Positions 29,499 to 32,014 of a DNA stretch of 32,014 bases are shown here, piece after piece. The DNA is taken from IMG/VR virus record IMGVR_UViG_3300027779_002373, positions 1 through 32,014 of that record; one strand, given 5' to 3'. How positions within the stretch are numbered: the stretch's first letter is position 1; every line of letters begins with the position of its first letter. The notes beneath the pieces were generated by a model. It saw only the letters and a program-made list of their open reading frames with translations. It had not been told where the DNA came from and searched no databases. This stretch comes from a virus. Made by a program: the position numbers and the translations under genes.

Positions 29499-30619
29499 GA
29501 AACACATCTCTCCTTATAAAATTTTCCAAATTTTGTACTCAATATATCTTTCCAATCTACCGACTCCTGTGTAACATATCCTTCTTTTGGTAGTTTACCA
29601 TCCAAAAACAATTCAACCATAGATAATACACCACATGCTGTCGTGTATTCGATTGCTGTGTATGATCTTCCTTGTATGAGTTCTGGTTTAAATATTTTAT
29701 AATAGATATTAGTAGTATAATTTATATTAGATGCATTATAACCACTTGATGATACAAAAATTATAACTTCATCTTTTGTTGTTGTTGGGATGTATTTTTT
29801 AAATATGTCTGTTAATAAATCTTGTGGTATTTTAAGATCATTAAAAAGAAAATCCACATATTGATGATGACCCACTCTACGAAGTGTTTTATAATCTGCA
29901 TTAACACCAGCATGAAAATTATCAGAAAGTGTGGATGCAAAAGAACCAATACCACCAGACGTATGAAAAGCTTCATAGTCTGTACCATCAATATTTAGTA
30001 TTTCATAACCAGATAAAGCATCTACTTCTTCATAAGAACCATTACGAATCACTTGACATTTACCCATATATTCATTAACTAATCCATCACCACTCCACGA
30101 TGAATGATACTTTAATTTGTTTGTTGAGAATTGTGATAGGGCTCCAACACGAATTTTAATTTCATGTAGATCAGAAAAGTTTTTTGATAGATTGTTTGCT
30201 ATTACTGTGGATATACCCGGAGCCAATCCACAATGAGGCATTGTGAATGGTATTGTGTTTGGATTCTGTTGATTACGATTGTGAATGGCTTCATCTAATG
30301 CATCATCCTCAGAAAGATCAAAATAGGGAACTCTATGTTCATAACAAGCATAATATAAATCTATATTTAAATGAAATGGTAATGCATTAATGATGAGAGT
30401 TTTATCATGTACAAAAGCAGAGAACTGAGCAATACCATTATCAATTCCACTCAACTTAACATAATCACGTTCTGCAATAGAACTAGAAAGAAATGTTGAA
30501 TGAGTAATATCAGCTATGGAGATTTTATAACCAGAACCTTCACCAACCAATAAACTATAGATGGCAGTTCCAATTCTTCCTGCTCCAACGATTCCAATGT
30601 GTATATCTTGATTTTCCAT
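29495..30619 (-). CDS. Saccharopine dehydrogenase / lysine 6-dehydrogenase-like oxidoreductase
   Basis: 374 residues. N-terminal Rossmann fold with IGIVGAGRIGTAI (GxGxxG) and LIINALPFHLN; then PHCGLAPGISTVIANNL, the hallmark of saccharopine dehydrogenase, lysine dehydrogenase and related enzymes, which form or split an amino-acid Schiff base with NAD(P). Substrate is unknown; cellular relatives yield aminoadipate semialdehyde. The C-terminal part (AIEYTTACGVLSMVELFLDG) is conserved in relatives. ATG 30619 has no ribosome-binding site and sits at the predicted +1 of promoter 30626-30654, so the mRNA is probably leaderless. First gene of a long operon leading into primase, ThyX and ribonucleotide reductase. 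Confidence 0.88.
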   Translation of the reverse strand: MENQDIHIGIVGAGRIGTAIYSLLVGEGSGYKISIADITHSTFLSSSIAERDYVKLSGIDNGIAQFSAFVHDKTLIINALPFHLNIDLYYACYEHRVPYFDLSEDDALDEAIHNRNQQNPNTIPFTMPHCGLAPGISTVIANNLSKNFSDLHEIKIRVGALSQFSTNKLKYHSSWSGDGLVNEYMGKCQVIRNGSYEEVDALSGYEILNIDGTDYEAFHTSGGIGSFASTLSDNFHAGVNADYKTLRRVGHHQYVDFLFNDLKIPQDLLTDIFKKYIPTTTKDEVIIFVSSSGYNASNINYTTNIYYKIFKPELIQGRSYTAIEYTTACGVLSMVELFLDGKLPKEGYVTQESVDWKDILSTKFGKFYKERCVS

Positions 30620-30625
30620 AATATA

Positions 30626-30654
30626 ATTATACCAAAGTTAAAGATTAAATACAA
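30626..30654 (-). promoter_or_regulatory. Extended -10 sigma70-type promoter, leaderless start
   Basis: CCTTGTAT, 17-base spacer, TGGTATAAT on the minus strand; exactly six bases separate the -10 from ATG 30619, as in the promoter at 9543-9571, so the first base of the transcript should be the start codon. Confidence 0.8.
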
Positions 30655-30665
30655 GGAAGAACTAG

Positions 30666-31040
30666 CTACAACAAACTAAGTCCGGGACCTTTTACACCCG
30701 GTACAAAATAACCAATCATACATCCAAATACCACCAAACCACCCCAAACTGCCCACTTCCATCTTTCTATCTTACGAATCCTACAATCTAGGATATCAAA
30801 TTTCAATGAAATCTTTTTACGAACATTTTCGTGAAATTCTAAATCTATTTTTTGATGTGAATCTATTCTTTCGTGTGTTTCTTTAAGATCATTAACTCGT
30901 TCACTATTCTTTGTTGTAAAATGTTCTTTAACAAACATACATTCCTTTTCCAGCTCATCAACAACATATGTTAAATGTTCAATATCTTTTTGTAAGGAAA
31001 CTATTTGTTTTTCTGATTCTCTGGATTGACTATCGGACAT
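30666..31040 (-). CDS. Coiled-coil protein with C-terminal membrane anchor, 124 aa
   Basis: First 90 residues are charged helix with heptad spacing (SLQKDIEHLTYVVDELEKE, HERIDSHQKIDLEFHENV). A transmembrane segment follows (WKWAVWGGLVVFGCMIGYFV) and a short glycine/proline tail. The layout recalls XhlA-type phage holin-associated proteins. It starts just after the stop of a small lipoprotein gene, so a lysis pair is conceivable, though a true inner-membrane spanin would have the anchor at the other end. Last gene before the promoter at 30626-30654. Confidence 0.7.
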   Translation of the reverse strand: MSDSQSRESEKQIVSLQKDIEHLTYVVDELEKECMFVKEHFTTKNSERVNDLKETHERIDSHQKIDLEFHENVRKKISLKFDILDCRIRKIERWKWAVWGGLVVFGCMIGYFVPGVKGPGLSLL

Positions 31041-31256
31041 TTACTTATTTTCCCTACAGTCCTCTAACTGTTTCACCATAGAATTTTCTGCATTAAAACG
31101 ATCTTTAATCCATCTAGGTGTAACTTCATAATTACCATTAGGTAACTTAGTCATCTGAGCTTCACCAACTATTCTAACAGTAGGTCTTTCATAGGCATTA
31201 CTATTAGCACAACCAACAAACAACAATAGAGATATTCCAATCAATATATTTTTCAT
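31041..31256 (-). CDS. Small lipoprotein, 71 aa
   Basis: Start set at ATG 31256, which overlaps the preceding stop as ATGA and has GGGAGA upstream; a longer frame from 31271 lacks this. Signal LIGISLLLFVGC with lipobox Cys near 16, then about 55 residues (YERPTVRIVGEAQMTKLPNG, ENSMVKQLEDCREN). Small outer-membrane spanins (Rz1-like) are such lipoproteins, and a coiled-coil membrane protein is encoded next to it, but low proline content makes this only a possibility. Confidence 0.68.
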   Translation of the reverse strand: MKNILIGISLLLFVGCANSNAYERPTVRIVGEAQMTKLPNGNYEVTPRWIKDRFNAENSMVKQLEDCRENK

Positions 31257-31498
31257 TTGATTTTCTCCCAACCCTTTTTCAAATATCCAGCTAACTTATC
31301 TTTCTCTATGCGTATTACACCATCACCATCATCAGACAGTTTGACAAGGATAAGATCATCAGATTTTTCTCTCTTGATCTCTTTGGTCATTATCCTGATA
31401 GATTTACTGGTATTACTTCCAGAGTGACTACTCTCTTTCTCTCTCTTGATAATATCCTTTAACGTCTTGTCTTCTGTAAAACTTTTAAAGTTTTTCAT
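31253..31498 (-). CDS. Hypothetical protein with capsid-targeting-like N-terminus, 81 aa
   Basis: Start at ATG 31498 because AAAGGA lies about seven bases upstream; the longer frame from 31528 has no such site. N-terminus MKNFKSFTED resembles the head-targeting leaders of T4 internal proteins (M-K-x-aromatic-x-x-F-x-x-E). The rest is strongly charged (KDIIKREKESSHSGSNTSKSI, IRIMTKEIKREKSDDLILVKL, RIEKDKLAGYLKKGW). No family recognised. If the leader is real, the protein would be packed with the genome and clipped by the prohead protease. Confidence 0.6.
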   Translation of the reverse strand: MKNFKSFTEDKTLKDIIKREKESSHSGSNTSKSIRIMTKEIKREKSDDLILVKLSDDGDGVIRIEKDKLAGYLKKGWEKIK

Positions 31499-31499
31499 A

Positions 31500-31715
31500 T
31501 TATTCCTTTCGACCAGTATTACCACCACGAGCTCGATCAGCTAGATACTCAAACATAGAATCAATACCTTCTACATCTGCATCTACCAATGAATTATCCA
31601 TTTCTTTTTTTCGTGCTTTGAATTCCTCAAAGCTTGCTTTATCAGAATTTTTTTCAATCTTATCCATAATCTTTAAACCAAGTTTTAGTGAACTTCCAAT
31701 TATTGATCCGATCAT
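31500..31715 (-). CDS. Hypothetical protein with amphipathic N-terminal helix, 71 aa
   Basis: N-terminal part MIGSIIGSSLKLGLKIMDKI is amphipathic or weakly membrane-seeking, the rest charged and helical (KASFEEFKARKKEMDNSL) with a basic tail RARGGNTGRK. GGGAGGAG precedes ATG 31715, which overlaps the previous stop (ATGA). No family recognised. Confidence 0.62.
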   Translation of the reverse strand: MIGSIIGSSLKLGLKIMDKIEKNSDKASFEEFKARKKEMDNSLVDADVEGIDSMFEYLADRARGGNTGRKE

Positions 31716-32014
31716 GACTCTCCTCCCATATCGTATTTCTTTAAGTATAACATATGACCTGTCTTGTCGTGCTGTACAATTATAGATTTATTAGGATTCT
31801 TCTTTGCATATCCATAAATCCTTTTACCTGCATCAGAATCTACATCAACATATTTACTCCACCTTTCGTGTTTCTTTTTTCCAAACTTACAATCATTATA
31901 TGAAGAATCATTAACATTAAACACATCAACTCCTGCAAATTGACTATCAGGTGTAATATTTGGTGCAACTGCATCCACACTTTCTTCCATTAATGCGTTA
32001 ATAGCATCGACATC
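31712..32014 (-). CDS. Hypothetical protein, N-terminus beyond window edge
   Basis: The frame stays open to the right edge; the first ATG inside the window (31990) has no ribosome-binding site, so the true start probably lies beyond 32014. The visible 100 residues have an acidic start (DVDAINALMEESVDAVAPN) and a compact charged domain (FGKKKHERWSKYVDVDSDAGK, IYGYAKKNPNKSIIVQHDKTG, MLYLKKYDMGG). It looks like the end of a larger protein with a basic, possibly substrate- or DNA-contacting C-terminus. No family recognised. Confidence 0.6.
   Translation of the reverse strand, partial: DVDAINALMEESVDAVAPNITPDSQFAGVDVFNVNDSSYNDCKFGKKKHERWSKYVDVDSDAGKRIYGYAKKNPNKSIIVQHDKTGHMLYLKKYDMGGES

Noticed and set aside
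1-32014. Bacterial chromosome or prophage
   Set aside because: T4 core genes, gene packing, single coding direction and late-promoter octamers fit a lytic T4-like phage; no integrase, attachment site or ribosomal genes.
1-32014. Cyanophage
   Set aside because: Several small proteins resemble those of cyanomyoviruses, but no photosystem, phycobilin or pentose-phosphate genes are present, and the OFOR block suggests another host.
1-32014. CRISPR array or insertion sequence
   Set aside because: No regular direct repeats with spacers, transposase frames or terminal repeats seen on reading both strands.

Overview
The window is almost certainly part of the genome of a T4-like marine myovirus infecting a bacterium. 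Every supportable gene lies on the minus strand. Genes are packed end to end with many 1-4 base stop/start overlaps, and the DNA is AT-rich. T4 core genes are recognisable: ssDNA-binding protein gp32 (cut by the left edge), late-transcription co-activator gp33, RNase H, gp61-type primase and a dNMP kinase, plus intergenic TATAAATA late-promoter sequences. No integrase, tRNA gene, CRISPR array or photosystem gene is visible, so a cyanobacterial host is not indicated.

Layout in transcription order (right to left). 32014-30626: small proteins, a short lipoprotein and a coiled-coil membrane protein. 30619-24400: saccharopine/lysine-dehydrogenase-like enzyme, primase, ThyX, adenosylcobalamin-dependent ribonucleotide reductase, a zinc-finger protein, a PD-(D/E)XK nuclease and small proteins. 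24135-20214: a membrane protein, unknown proteins, RNase H, a DUF6433-like protein and a SprT-like metalloprotease. 20214-15666: FmdB-type zinc ribbon, lipoprotein HtrA-type protease, 5-formyl-THF cyclo-ligase and three probable exported or virion proteins. 15655-11214: a 2-oxoacid:ferredoxin oxidoreductase (OFOR) alpha subunit, two different beta subunits, NifU-type scaffold, zinc ribbon, 2[4Fe-4S] ferredoxin and A-type Fe-S carrier, mostly with overlapping reading frames. 11212-6296: coiled-coil membrane protein, PurM, cyclic-nucleotide-binding protein, RecB-like exonuclease and an aldehyde dehydrogenase. 6188-1311: zinc ribbon, two LPP20-type lipoproteins, dNMP kinase, SleB-type wall hydrolase and a ClpP-like protease. 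1300-1: a small protein, gp33 and gp32.

The most striking feature is the OFOR/Fe-S block. The genes encode most of a low-potential 2-oxoacid oxidoreductase, a candidate electron carrier and two Fe-S maturation factors, which suggests the phage supports or redirects pyruvate or 2-oxoglutarate chemistry during infection. This would suit a host that uses OFORs, for example one with a reductive TCA cycle such as marine nitrite oxidisers (Nitrospinota); that host is only a hypothesis. No CoA-binding gamma subunit is visible, so the enzyme may borrow host subunits. A second group supplies DNA precursors (class II RNR, ThyX, dNMP kinase, PurM, 5-formyl-THF cyclo-ligase).

Regulation is partly readable. 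Six intergenic promoters share CCTTGYRW, a 17-base spacer and an extended -10 TGNTATAAT; two place the predicted transcript start on the AUG. One UUCG-loop terminator abuts a late-promoter motif. Compared with T4 (rnh-dsbA-33-59-32), rnh and 33-32 keep their order and orientation but are separated by about 20 kb holding most of the accessory genes.
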